Below, one piece after another: positions 27,525 to 37,229 of a stretch of DNA of 64,000 nt (within the stretch, counting starts at the first letter, position 1; the number at the start of each line of letters is the position of its first letter). The notes below the pieces were generated by a model. That model was not told the DNA's origin. It worked only from the letters and a program-made list of their open reading frames with translations, and made no database searches. Source of the DNA: Eshraghiella sp964441705 (lineage in GTDB: Bacteria; Bacillota; Clostridia; Lachnospirales; Lachnospiraceae); the NCBI GenBank assembly GCA_964441705.1, contig CAYTWF010000001.1, forward strand, positions 57,277 through 121,276. The letters run 5' to 3'. Position numbers and translations under genes: made by a program.

Positions 27525-30212
27525 ATGAAGAAGTACAAATTTACAGACAAAAAAGGTTCGTTTGAACTGGACAACCCGGAAGACATAAGCTATTTGTATT
27601 TTCCTATTGCTGGAGAAAGCGGTCTTAAGAGCAGTGTAACACCTGTATTATCAGGAGATTCCAAGACGGACAACAATCATTTCCTTCTTGAGCCAATGAG
27701 CGCAGAAAATCTCCATAATAATAGAAACACCAGAAATTTCTGGTGCCGTGTGGAGGGCTTTAAACCATGGTCCGTATGTGGACAGAGTGCAGAAGCAATA
27801 GTTAAGCGTGGTACCGGACTTAGAGATGAAAGTGTTCTTAATGCAGGCTTTATGTGGCATACATTAACAAGAACGTCAAGGGAGCTTGAACTTAAAGCAG
27901 TTACAACCTCCTTTGTAACAGTTGAACAGGATGTAGAGGTAATGCTTGTTGAGATTACCAATATCGGTAATGAGACCAGAACTGTTACACCAACAGCTGC
28001 TGTTCCAATCTTTGGAAGAAGTGCTGATAATATCAGAGACCACAGGCATGTAACCAGTCTTTTACACAGAATTAAGGTTACTAATAAGGGCGTTGTTGTT
28101 ACACCAACATTGTCATTTGATGAAAGAGGACATAAGAGAAACAGTACCTCATATTACGTTATGGGTAATGACAGCACGGGAGAATATCCTGTATCGTTTT
28201 TCCCTGTGACAGAGGAATATATTGGTGAAGGCGGAACCTACGAGTGGCCGGAGGCCGTTGTTAACAATCTTGCAGGTGTGGCCGCCGGAACAGAGCTTGC
28301 AGGCTATGAGGCAGTAGGCGGACTAAGATTTGCAGACCTTGTGTTAACACCTGGCGAGAGTCGTCAGTATGCAGTGTATTTTGGCATAGCAGAGGGTAAT
28401 GTAATACCTGATATGTCAGTGGAGACAGCACATAAAGAGCTCGAAAAGGTTAAAAAATATTGGGTCGAAAAGGTTAATGTTGAATACCATACAGGCAGTG
28501 AGGATTTTGACCAGTTCATGAATTGGGTAAGCTTCCAGCCTGTTTTGCGAAGAATTTACGGCTGCTCTTTTCTTCCTCATCATGATTATGGTAAGGGCGG
28601 AAGAGGCTGGAGAGATATTTGGCAGGATTGCCTGGCTCTTCTGATTATGAATCCTGATGGAGTAAGGCAGATGCTTCTGGATAATTTCCAGGGAGTCAGA
28701 ATAGATGGAACTAATGCTACAATTATTGGAAAGAATCAGGGAGAATTTATTGCGGACCGTAATAATATAACAAGAGTCTGGATGGACCATGGTGTATGGC
28801 CGCTGATTACTACCAAGCTGTATATCAACCAGACTGGAGATGTTGAACTGCTTGATAATAAAATAACATACTTCAGGGATAAACAGATTCACAGAGGAAC
28901 CAAGGTTGATGAGAATTGGAGCAGTGAGGATGGAACCCTTCTCATGGACAGCCATGGAAGAGCATACGAGGGAACGGTACTTGAGCATCTGCTTATTCAG
29001 ACCCTTACAGCATTCTATGATGTTGGTGAGCACAATCATATACTGCTTCATGGTGCTGACTGGAATGATGCCCTTGATATGGCAGCTACAAGAGGTGAAA
29101 GCGTTGCATTTACCAACACATATGGGCAGAACTTAAGAGACCTTGCAGATATTATTGAGGAATACCAGAAAATAACAGGCAGACAGTCAGTTGTTCTTGC
29201 CAATGAGATAGTAACACTTCTTGAGGATGATGTGGTTATGTATCACAATATTGACCAGAAGCGTAACGTTCTTAACAATTATTTATGTAACTGTGAGGGC
29301 AAAATAAGTGGAATTGGAATTGAGATTTCAATAGATAAGCTTGCGCAAAATCTTCGTAATAAAGCGGATTTCATTACTGAAAATATTCGGAAAAAAGAAT
29401 GGGTTGAGGATAATGAAGGTAATGGCTGGTTCAATGGATATTATGATAATAACGGTCATCAGGTTGAGGGTATGTACGGCAGCGCAGCAAGAATGATGCT
29501 TACAAGCCAGGTATTTGCAATAATGGCCGGGACCGCTGATGATGACAAGATAAGCCGTATAGAAAAAAGTGCTGACAGATACCTTTATGACAGAGAAAGG
29601 GGCGGCTACAGACTTAATACCAATTTCAACGAGCTTAAGATGAACATGGGAAGAATGTTTGGATTTGCATATGGAACCAAAGAAAATGGTGCTGTATTTT
29701 CCCATATGACGGTAATGTTTGCCAATGCTTTATATATGCATGGACATGTCAAAACAGGCTATAAGGCATTAAAGACACTGCAGGAGCAGGCAATGAATTT
29801 TGAAGTGAGCAGGATATATCCGGGAATTCCTGAGTATTTTAATGATAAGGGAAGAGGAATGTATCATTATCTCACAGGTGCAGCCAGCTGGTACATGATG
29901 ACCGTTATTTCTCAGATGTATGGCGTTAAAGGCTGCTATGGAGACCTGGTGCTTGAACCTAAGCTTATGAAGGAACAGTTCTCAAAGGAGAAAAAAGCAG
30001 AGATTGAGCTTCCATTTGCAGATAGAAGATGGAAGATATGCTATTGGAACCTTTCAGATAAAGAATATGGTGAGTACAGGATTGCTTCTGTAAAGCATAA
30101 TAATACAGAGCTTCCACTTGAGGACAAGACAACTGCGTATACAATCAGCGCAGCTGCAATCAGACAGATGAGTACCGATGAAACCCAGTGTATTGATGTA
30201 TTTTTGGATTAA
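27525..30212 (+). CDS. GH94 glycoside phosphorylase, probable laminaribiose phosphorylase
   Basis: About 895 residues, no signal peptide. GH94 layout: N-terminal beta-sandwich, linker helices, (alpha/alpha)6 barrel and C-terminal beta domain. The catalytic acid region is HGADWNDALDMA (Asp512-Asp515), with GKGGRGWRDIWQD upstream and GAASWYMMTVISQMYG near the C-terminus as in the family. It uses inorganic phosphate to split a beta-linked glucose disaccharide into glucose 1-phosphate and glucose. Cellobiose phosphorylases are about 810 residues; the longer length here and the neighbours favour a beta-1,3 (laminaribiose) specificity. GGGAGG upstream fixes the start at 27525. Confidence 0.85.
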   Translation: MKKYKFTDKKGSFELDNPEDISYLYFPIAGESGLKSSVTPVLSGDSKTDNNHFLLEPMSAENLHNNRNTRNFWCRVEGFKPWSVCGQSAEAIVKRGTGLRDESVLNAGFMWHTLTRTSRELELKAVTTSFVTVEQDVEVMLVEITNIGNETRTVTPTAAVPIFGRSADNIRDHRHVTSLLHRIKVTNKGVVVTPTLSFDERGHKRNSTSYYVMGNDSTGEYPVSFFPVTEEYIGEGGTYEWPEAVVNNLAGVAAGTELAGYEAVGGLRFADLVLTPGESRQYAVYFGIAEGNVIPDMSVETAHKELEKVKKYWVEKVNVEYHTGSEDFDQFMNWVSFQPVLRRIYGCSFLPHHDYGKGGRGWRDIWQDCLALLIMNPDGVRQMLLDNFQGVRIDGTNATIIGKNQGEFIADRNNITRVWMDHGVWPLITTKLYINQTGDVELLDNKITYFRDKQIHRGTKVDENWSSEDGTLLMDSHGRAYEGTVLEHLLIQTLTAFYDVGEHNHILLHGADWNDALDMAATRGESVAFTNTYGQNLRDLADIIEEYQKITGRQSVVLANEIVTLLEDDVVMYHNIDQKRNVLNNYLCNCEGKISGIGIEISIDKLAQNLRNKADFITENIRKKEWVEDNEGNGWFNGYYDNNGHQVEGMYGSAARMMLTSQVFAIMAGTADDDKISRIEKSADRYLYDRERGGYRLNTNFNELKMNMGRMFGFAYGTKENGAVFSHMTVMFANALYMHGHVKTGYKALKTLQEQAMNFEVSRIYPGIPEYFNDKGRGMYHYLTGAASWYMMTVISQMYGVKGCYGDLVLEPKLMKEQFSKEKKAEIELPFADRRWKICYWNLSDKEYGEYRIASVKHNNTELPLEDKTTAYTISAAAIRQMSTDETQCIDVFLD

Positions 30213-30232
30213 CAGTAAAAGAGGATGATGAG

Positions 30233-33200
30233 ATGAATGACGAGACATTTACAATGAACAATTACGGAAAGGAGTCAGCGTTTGCCAGCTTCCTTCCAGG
30301 AATAGCAGGGGTTAAGGGAATTCCTATATGGTGCTATTACGTTAACCGTGGTCAGTGTGTTGTAAGCTTTGGTGTTAACAATAAGGACCAGGCAATCATG
30401 GAATTTTATCCTGCTCATGTTGCCTATCAGAACGTAAAGACAACAGGCTTTCGTACCTTTATTAAGATGGATGGAGTGGTAACGGAACCATTTTCAGATG
30501 AAAATATTCCTCACAGTATGAAGATATCACAGAATGGTCTTGTGATTACTGAGAGCAATAAAGAAAATCTTATTGACACAGAGGTTACCTATTATACTCT
30601 TCCGGGAGAAAACCTTGGAGCTCTTATTAGAAAGGTTGTAATAACTAACAAAAGCAGCTGCATACATGATGTGGAAGTAATTGACGGAATGCCTGCACTT
30701 ATTCCATATGGTGTTGGAATGGACAGCATGAAGAACATGACCCAGACAACTAAGGCCTGGATGCAGGTTGAAGATATCAAAAACAATACTCCATATTACA
30801 GAGTACGTGTGAGCATGAATGACTCAGCAGAGGTTGCCAGAATAGATGGTGGTAATTTCTCAGCAGCCTTTGATGGAACAGGAAAGAGACTTCAGCCAAT
30901 AGTTGATACAGCAGTTATATTTGGTTATGACCTTTCACTTCGCAGACCTGTAGCATTTTATGAAAATTCACTTGAGGAACTGTTACAGGCAGAACAAAAC
31001 ATTTCCAATCAGCTTCCATGCAGCTTTTATGGAAGACGTAAATGTATTAATTCTGGCGAGAGCATAGTTTTATATGAGATTATCGGACAGGTTGAAAATA
31101 AGGACATTCTTAATGATTACCTTAAGAGTATACAGAGTGTTGATTATTTTGAAAACAAAAAACAGGAGGCTGACCAGCTTACACAGGAGTTATGTGATGT
31201 AATTAATACCCACACTGCTTCAAAGGAGTTTGATGCCTACTGCAGATACACATATATGGATAATGTTTTACGAGGCGGAGTGCCAATGAAGCTTGGTAAT
31301 AACAAGATTTTTTACCTGTATTCCAGAAAGCATGGAGATTTGGAGAGAGATTACAACTATTTCTCAATGCTGCCTGAATTCTATTCACAGGGTAATGGTA
31401 ATTTCCGTGATGTGAATCAGAACCGCAGGTGTGATACCTTCTTTTCTCCGTTTGTTGAGAGAGAAAATATTCATGAATTCTATAGCCTGATTCAGCTTGA
31501 TGGTTATAATCCACTGGGAATAGAGAAGCTTACATATTGTCTTAATTCAGATACCGCAGCAAAGCTGCTTGCAGATATGGAAGATAATTCCAGAGCAAAG
31601 ATTATTAATGTTGTGACTAAAGCCTATACTCCTGGCTCATTATACAGAGCTATGCAGGAGCTGTCAGGTAATAATGTGGATGAGGAGCTGTTCCTGAAAA
31701 TAATAGATATGTCAGACAGCCTTGTTAATGGTAATTTTGGAGAGGGCTATTGGAGTGACCACTGGACCTACAATCTCGATTTGATTAAAGATTATCTTGA
31801 GGTATATCCGGATAAGGAAGAGGATATGCTCTATGAGAAAGCTTATACCTTCTTTAAGGGTGAAGTAAATATTAATCCAAGAAGAAAGAGATATGCTAAG
31901 ACGGCTAATGGAATCAGGCAGTATCATGCACTAAATGAAAGCAGCAGAAGACATTCTGCAGACAAGCTTATAGCAGCTGATTATGGAAGAGGCGAGACCT
32001 ACAGGACAACTCTTATGGATAAGCTGATTCTTTTATGTACCACCAAGTATGCGGCTCTTGATGCCTATGGAATGGGTGTTGAGATGGAAGGTGGAAAGCC
32101 GGGCTGGTATGATGCACTTAACGGAATGCCTGGAATGCTTGGTTCATCAATGGCTGAGACCTACGAACTGTGCAGAATGCTTGATTACACAATCAAAGCA
32201 TTGGAAAAATATCCTGCAAGCATAAGCATATTAACTGAGCTGTACAGCTTTATTGACACTCTTGACAGAATAACACTTGAGGAACATGACAGCATTAACT
32301 CACAGCAGGAGGTAATAAGCTTCTGGAATAAGGTTAATGATGCCAAGGAAGCATACAGAGACAGAGTATATACAGGGATTGAGGGCAAGGAGACTAAGGT
32401 TGCAGCTGATAAGCTGGCAGCAATACTTAAGCATTTCAAAGCCGTTGTAGATAGAGGAATTGAGAAGGCAAAAGAGTATGGAAAGGGAATATGCCCTACA
32501 TATTTTACCTACAATGTTGTTTCATATATAGAGAATGAGGAAGGAATTCTTCCTACAAAGATGGAAGTGCAGATGATTCCTTATTTTTTGGAGGGACCTG
32601 TAAGATATCTTAAGCTGGATGCTCCAGCCACAGAGAAGAAACAGCTGTATAGAAATGTGAGAAACAGTGACCTGTTTGACACTAAGCTTAGTATGTACAA
32701 GGTTAATGCGTCTCTTGAAAATGCCTCATATGAATTAGGCAGAGCAAGAGCCTTCACACCAGGATGGCTTGAAAATGAATCTATCTGGCTTCATATGGAA
32801 TATAAGTATCTGCTTGAACTTTTAAAGAGCGGACTATACGAAGAATTCTTTATGGACTTTAAGAATCAGGCAGTACCATTCCTTGACCCAAAGGTATATG
32901 GAAGAAGCATTCTCGAAAATTCTTCTTTTATTGCCAGCAGCAAGAATCCTGATAAGAAGATTCACGGCAAGGGCTTTGTTGCAAGACTTTCAGGCTCCAC
33001 AATCGAGTTTATAAGCATGTGGAAATATATGATGTTTGGTAAAAATGTGCTTAGTATGGCTAATGATGAGCTTGTATTTGCACCTGCGCCTGCAATACCT
33101 GCATATCTTATTCCGTCAGATGGAAAGGTATGTACAAAGCTTTTTGGAAGCATAGCTGTTACGTATTGCTTTGACAAGGTAAAGGATTATTATCCAGGTA

Positions 33201-33346
33201 ATTATAAAATTACTGAGATGGAGGTTACATATAAAAACGGTTCAGTAATAACTGCTGTGGATGGATGTCTTAAGGGCAAAGCTGCCAAAGATATCAGAGA
33301 CGGCAAGGTTAATTCAATAATAATAAACATTAAGGAGACTGTATGA
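30233..33346 (+). CDS. Large inverting phosphorylase, probable GH161 beta-1,3-glucan phosphorylase
   Basis: 1037 residues, cytoplasmic, often annotated 'cellobiose phosphorylase' but not like the upstream GH94 gene. Visible signatures: NRGQCVVSFGVNNKDQAIMEF at the N-terminus, RKHGDLERDYNYF and GNFRDVNQNRRCD in the middle, and GGKPGWYDALNGMPGML (likely the catalytic acid loop) near residue 620-640. Length and these motifs fit GH161 (and related GH149), whose members phosphorolyse beta-1,3-gluco-oligosaccharides to glucose 1-phosphate. It would shorten imported oligomers one unit at a time and leave laminaribiose for the GH94 enzyme. Ends in ATGA overlap with the GH30 gene. Confidence 0.65.
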   Translation: MNDETFTMNNYGKESAFASFLPGIAGVKGIPIWCYYVNRGQCVVSFGVNNKDQAIMEFYPAHVAYQNVKTTGFRTFIKMDGVVTEPFSDENIPHSMKISQNGLVITESNKENLIDTEVTYYTLPGENLGALIRKVVITNKSSCIHDVEVIDGMPALIPYGVGMDSMKNMTQTTKAWMQVEDIKNNTPYYRVRVSMNDSAEVARIDGGNFSAAFDGTGKRLQPIVDTAVIFGYDLSLRRPVAFYENSLEELLQAEQNISNQLPCSFYGRRKCINSGESIVLYEIIGQVENKDILNDYLKSIQSVDYFENKKQEADQLTQELCDVINTHTASKEFDAYCRYTYMDNVLRGGVPMKLGNNKIFYLYSRKHGDLERDYNYFSMLPEFYSQGNGNFRDVNQNRRCDTFFSPFVERENIHEFYSLIQLDGYNPLGIEKLTYCLNSDTAAKLLADMEDNSRAKIINVVTKAYTPGSLYRAMQELSGNNVDEELFLKIIDMSDSLVNGNFGEGYWSDHWTYNLDLIKDYLEVYPDKEEDMLYEKAYTFFKGEVNINPRRKRYAKTANGIRQYHALNESSRRHSADKLIAADYGRGETYRTTLMDKLILLCTTKYAALDAYGMGVEMEGGKPGWYDALNGMPGMLGSSMAETYELCRMLDYTIKALEKYPASISILTELYSFIDTLDRITLEEHDSINSQQEVISFWNKVNDAKEAYRDRVYTGIEGKETKVAADKLAAILKHFKAVVDRGIEKAKEYGKGICPTYFTYNVVSYIENEEGILPTKMEVQMIPYFLEGPVRYLKLDAPATEKKQLYRNVRNSDLFDTKLSMYKVNASLENASYELGRARAFTPGWLENESIWLHMEYKYLLELLKSGLYEEFFMDFKNQAVPFLDPKVYGRSILENSSFIASSKNPDKKIHGKGFVARLSGSTIEFISMWKYMMFGKNVLSMANDELVFAPAPAIPAYLIPSDGKVCTKLFGSIAVTYCFDKVKDYYPGNYKITEMEVTYKNGSVITAVDGCLKGKAAKDIRDGKVNSIIINIKETV

Positions 33347-34674
33347 TTAAGATTGTAACAGATTATGCCGGAAAAGAATTCTGGCAGACCGGTCAGATTG
33401 ACATGGAAAATGTCACTGACTGTATGCATGTAATTAACATTCATCCTGATGTACAATACCAGAGATTTCATGGATTTGGAGGGGCCTTTACGGAGGCCTC
33501 TGCTCATGTGTACGCTGGTATGAGTCAGGAGAAAAAAAAGGAGATAATTGAGGCCTGCTTTGGCAGAACCGGACTCCGCTACAATATGGGACGTATCCAT
33601 ATGAACAGCTGTGATTTTGCTCTTGGTAACTACACTTATATAGAAGAAGGGGATACACAGCTTAAAAGCTTTAGTATTGAACATGACCTGAAGGAAATCA
33701 TTCCAATGATTAAGGATGCCGAAAAGGCTGCCGGTGGTCCAATTAAGCTTCTTATGTCTCCATGGTCACCACCTGCATTTATGAAGACTAACGGTGAAAT
33801 GAATAATGGCGGAAAGCTTAAGGAAGAGTATTATGACTGCTGGTCTGATTATTATGTAAGATTTATCCAGGAATACAGACAGCAGAAGCTGTCAATTGAA
33901 TATCTTACTGTTCAGAACGAGCCTATGGCTGTACAGACCTGGGATTCCTGCATATATACTGGAACAGAAGAGGGTAATTTTGTAGGCAGATATCTTGGAC
34001 CTAAGCTTAAGGCGGCTAATCTTTCTGACACTAAGATTTTTGTATGGGATCATAACAAGGAGGAGGGCTATAACAGATTTAAAGAGGTTATGTCCTGTCC
34101 TGATGCAGCACAATATATTAGCGGTGAAGCACTTCACTGGTACACAGGTGACCATTTTGAAGAGATTGAAATGGTTAAAAAAATGTATCCAGATATGGAA
34201 ATCTTCTTTACAGAGGGCTGCGTTGAATATTCAAGATTTGCAGACACTAATGCAGTATATAAGGGTGAAATGTATGGAAAAGACATTATGGGCAATCTAA
34301 ATGCCGGAATCACAGCATCACTTGACTGGAATCTTGTGCTTGACAGTGAGGGTGGACCTAACCATGTTGGTAATTTCTGCGAAGCTCCTGTAATGTGCGA
34401 CTATAAAAATGACACCTATGAAAAAAGATTACCTCTATATTATATTGGACATTTCAGCAGATATATTAAAGAAGGAGCCATAAGAATAGGCAGCAGCAGA
34501 TATACGGATAAGATTAAAGTAACGGCTTTTCTTAATCCTGATGGAGAGAGAGTAGTGGTAGTTCTTAATACATCTGACGAAGAGGTACTAATTACGGTAC
34601 GTGAAGACGGTAAGGGCTGTAATGCAGTAATGAGCCCTCATTCTATACATACATATTTATATAATGTGCACTAA
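33343..34674 (+). CDS. GH30 family glycoside hydrolase
   Basis: 443 residues, no signal peptide. N-terminal FHGFGGAFTEAS is the GH30 signature; the acid/base is Glu193 in VQNEP and the nucleophile Glu291 in FFTEGCVEYS; the C-terminal beta-sandwich follows. GH30_1/3 members act as beta-glucosidases or beta-1,6-glucanases. As a cytoplasmic partner of two phosphorylases, it could remove beta-1,6 branch glucose or split gentiobiose-type products that phosphorylases cannot use. Translationally coupled to the upstream gene (4-base overlap). Subfamily not determined. Confidence 0.88.
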   Translation: MIKIVTDYAGKEFWQTGQIDMENVTDCMHVINIHPDVQYQRFHGFGGAFTEASAHVYAGMSQEKKKEIIEACFGRTGLRYNMGRIHMNSCDFALGNYTYIEEGDTQLKSFSIEHDLKEIIPMIKDAEKAAGGPIKLLMSPWSPPAFMKTNGEMNNGGKLKEEYYDCWSDYYVRFIQEYRQQKLSIEYLTVQNEPMAVQTWDSCIYTGTEEGNFVGRYLGPKLKAANLSDTKIFVWDHNKEEGYNRFKEVMSCPDAAQYISGEALHWYTGDHFEEIEMVKKMYPDMEIFFTEGCVEYSRFADTNAVYKGEMYGKDIMGNLNAGITASLDWNLVLDSEGGPNHVGNFCEAPVMCDYKNDTYEKRLPLYYIGHFSRYIKEGAIRIGSSRYTDKIKVTAFLNPDGERVVVVLNTSDEEVLITVREDGKGCNAVMSPHSIHTYLYNVH

Positions 34675-34777
34675 AAAAATGACACCAAAATAAAAAACAG
34701 GTAATTATACACAAAAACAAAATGATTTATACTTCATTTATCAACAAAAAGAAACAATTAAAAAAGGAGGATTTCTT

Positions 34778-36190
34778 ATGAAGTTGAAAAAATTAATAGC
34801 TGGTGCTGCTGTATGCGCTATGATGTTACCACTCATCGCCTGCAGCAAAACAACCGGCTCAGGTGATGCAGGAAAGGACGATAACAAGTCTACTGCAGAT
34901 GCTGGCTCAGAGAAAACATACAAGGATGAGGATGGCAAGCTTGTTATTTGGACTTTAGCTGATGACTTAAAGACATTCGGTGATAAGTTCCAGGAGGAGA
35001 CAGGAATTGAAGTTGAGACAGTTGTTATTCAGCCAGCTGATTACCCAACCAAGATTCAGACAGCATTACTTGCTGGAGAGAAAGAACCAGATATTATCGT
35101 TGGTGAGCCACAGATGCTCGAAGATTTCTATGATGCAGGTTTCTTTGAAGACCTGAATCAGGCTCCATACAATGCACAGGATTATGCAGATAAGATTGTT
35201 GATTATGTATGGAAAGTTGGACAGGACAAGGACGGAGTTCAGAGAGCAATCTCTTATCAGATTACACCAGCAGGTATCTACTATCGTAGAGACATTGCAA
35301 AGGATGTATTCGGAACAGATGATCCAGACGAAGTTGGTAAGTTATTTGCAGATTATGACACTATCCTTGAAACAGCTCAGACTCTTAAGGATAAGGGTTA
35401 CAGAATCTTCGCATCAGATGCAGAGATTAACTACTTCTCAGGTGACTCAGCTTGGGTTATCGACGGAGCTTTAAATGTAGATCAGGGTAGACTTGATTAC
35501 ATGGATCTTTGTGTAGAGCTTTATCAGCAGGATTTAACTGCTTATGCAGCACAGTGGGCAACTCCTTGGTATCAGGCTATGGCTGGAGAGGTTCCTCTTT
35601 TAACAGCTGATACTCAGTGGGGAACAGATGTCATGGACATCTGGGATGAGGAATCATTCAACACAGCAACTGAAGGTATGGAGAAAACAGAGGTATTCGC
35701 ATTCGGACTTCCTGCATGGGGCGTTCTTACAATGAGAGATCATGTAGGCGACACAAGCGGTAAGTGGGGTGTATGTGCTGGACCAGCTTATGGTTTTGGT
35801 GGTGGTACATATATCGGTATTTCATCACAGTCTAACAGAAAGCTTACAGCTTGGGAATTCCTTAAGTTCTGTACTCTTGATGAAGAGACAGCTGACTGGT
35901 GGATTGAGACATCAGAAGGTGATACAGTTTCACTTATCTCTGCTCTTGAGAAGCACAAAGATGATGCTAATGAAGTATACGGCGGAGAGAAATTATATGC
36001 ATTCTGGCTTGATCAGGCTAAGGGCATTGATTACTCAAAGGTAACAAGATATGACAAGGCTATCGGCGATGCTTGGGGCAGTGCAATTTCAGCTATCAAA
36101 GCAAAAGAGAAATCAAAGGAAGATGCTATCAACGAGTTCTATGACTTAGTTGCAGCAACGTATCCAGACTTAAAAATAACACGTGAATAA
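34778..36190 (+). CDS. ABC sugar transporter, substrate-binding lipoprotein
   Basis: 470 residues. Lipobox at residues 18-22 (LIACS; Cys22 lipid-modified) after a hydrophobic signal. CUT1-type oligosaccharide-binding protein with LVIWTLADDLKTF and TGIEVETVV at the front and a tryptophan-rich ligand cleft region (DTQWGTDVMDIW, PAWGVLTMRDH). Codon use is more biased to T-ending codons (GCT, GGT) than its neighbours, suggesting very high expression, and the ribosome site AAAGGAGG is the consensus. It starts a new transcript or strongly translated section 103 bases after GH30 and is separated from the permeases by a stem-loop. Confidence 0.93.
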   Translation: MKLKKLIAGAAVCAMMLPLIACSKTTGSGDAGKDDNKSTADAGSEKTYKDEDGKLVIWTLADDLKTFGDKFQEETGIEVETVVIQPADYPTKIQTALLAGEKEPDIIVGEPQMLEDFYDAGFFEDLNQAPYNAQDYADKIVDYVWKVGQDKDGVQRAISYQITPAGIYYRRDIAKDVFGTDDPDEVGKLFADYDTILETAQTLKDKGYRIFASDAEINYFSGDSAWVIDGALNVDQGRLDYMDLCVELYQQDLTAYAAQWATPWYQAMAGEVPLLTADTQWGTDVMDIWDEESFNTATEGMEKTEVFAFGLPAWGVLTMRDHVGDTSGKWGVCAGPAYGFGGGTYIGISSQSNRKLTAWEFLKFCTLDEETADWWIETSEGDTVSLISALEKHKDDANEVYGGEKLYAFWLDQAKGIDYSKVTRYDKAIGDAWGSAISAIKAKEKSKEDAINEFYDLVAATYPDLKITRE

Positions 36191-36206
36191 ATATCTGTTA
36201 TTGAAA

Positions 36207-36234
36207 CACATAGGAGCTGTAAAGCTCCTATGTG
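36207..36234 (+). terminator. Intercistronic stem-loop between binding protein and permease
   Basis: Perfect 12-bp stem CACATAGGAGCT / AGCTCCTATGTG, loop GTAA, followed by only a weak T-run. In binding-protein operons such hairpins give partial termination or protect the upstream mRNA, making more binding protein than permease. Confidence 0.75.
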
Positions 36235-36266
36235 ATTCTTAAAAAGGCAGAATGAGAGGTAGGTAT

Positions 36267-37229
36267 ATGAAAGACAAAGCAGTAGAAGCTTTTAGCGGTA
36301 AAAAAGTACCCAAGGCAAAAAGACTTAAAAAATACGATAGTACCGGTTATCTGTTTGTATTACCTTTTGTAATTGTATTTTGTATATTCAGTGTTTATCC
36401 TGTACTCAGAACATTTTATTTAAGCTTTACAGATTACAGAGGATTCGGAGAAATGAATCCGGTTGGCTTTAAGAATTATATAAGAGTTTTTCACGATAAA
36501 TACTTTAAAATAGCATTATGGAACACAGTAAGAATATGGGGTGTCAACATTGTACTTCAGCTTGGACTTGCATTCTTACTCACAATTTTATTCAGTGACA
36601 TTAAATACCGTATGAAGGGACTTGGAGTTTTCAGAGCATTATTCTATCTCCCTAACCTGATATCATGTGCCTCAGTTGCATTCTTATTTAAGACACTGTT
36701 AGACTGGAGATATGGAACCGTTAATATTTTACTTAATCAGGTATATCAGTTCTTTGGAGTACATAAACAGCCTATTGACTGGATTGGTTCAGGTAACACA
36801 GCAGGCTATGTTATAGCAGTTATTTCATCCTGGATGTGGTTTGGTAACTCATTCATCATGTTGATGGCTGGTGTACAGGGAATTTCCAAGGATTATTTTG
36901 AAGCAGCTGCAATTGATGGAGCAGGACGCTGGAAGGTATTCGGAAAGATTACATTACCACTGTTAAAGCCAATTCTTATGTATGTAGCAATTACATCCCT
37001 GATTGGTGGACTCCAGATGTTCGATTTACCATATCTTATGGTAGAGCCTACAACAGCATCCTATGGCAAGGTTCAAACGGTTGTTATGTACATGTATAAA
37101 TATGGTTTCCAGGCAGGAACAACACAGGTTGGATATGCGTCGGCCATTGCATATGTACTGTTCATGATTATACTGGTTGTATCCGTAGTAGAATTCTTAC
37201 TATTTAACAGAAAGGGGCAGGATAAATGA
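36267..37229 (+). CDS. ABC sugar transporter permease (MalF/UgpA-like)
   Basis: About 320 residues, six membrane segments; the EAA loop EAAAIDGAGRWKVFGKITLP contacts the ATPase. Start at 36267 after GAGAGGTAGG. Overlaps the second permease by 4 bases. Forms the membrane channel with it for an imported beta-glucan oligosaccharide (inferred from neighbours). Confidence 0.93.
   Translation: MKDKAVEAFSGKKVPKAKRLKKYDSTGYLFVLPFVIVFCIFSVYPVLRTFYLSFTDYRGFGEMNPVGFKNYIRVFHDKYFKIALWNTVRIWGVNIVLQLGLAFLLTILFSDIKYRMKGLGVFRALFYLPNLISCASVAFLFKTLLDWRYGTVNILLNQVYQFFGVHKQPIDWIGSGNTAGYVIAVISSWMWFGNSFIMLMAGVQGISKDYFEAAAIDGAGRWKVFGKITLPLLKPILMYVAITSLIGGLQMFDLPYLMVEPTTASYGKVQTVVMYMYKYGFQAGTTQVGYASAIAYVLFMIILVVSVVEFLLFNRKGQDK

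Noticed and set aside
28416..29051. 211-residue minus-strand frame inside the GH94 gene
   Set aside because: Antisense shadow of a well-supported gene; no family features or ribosome site.
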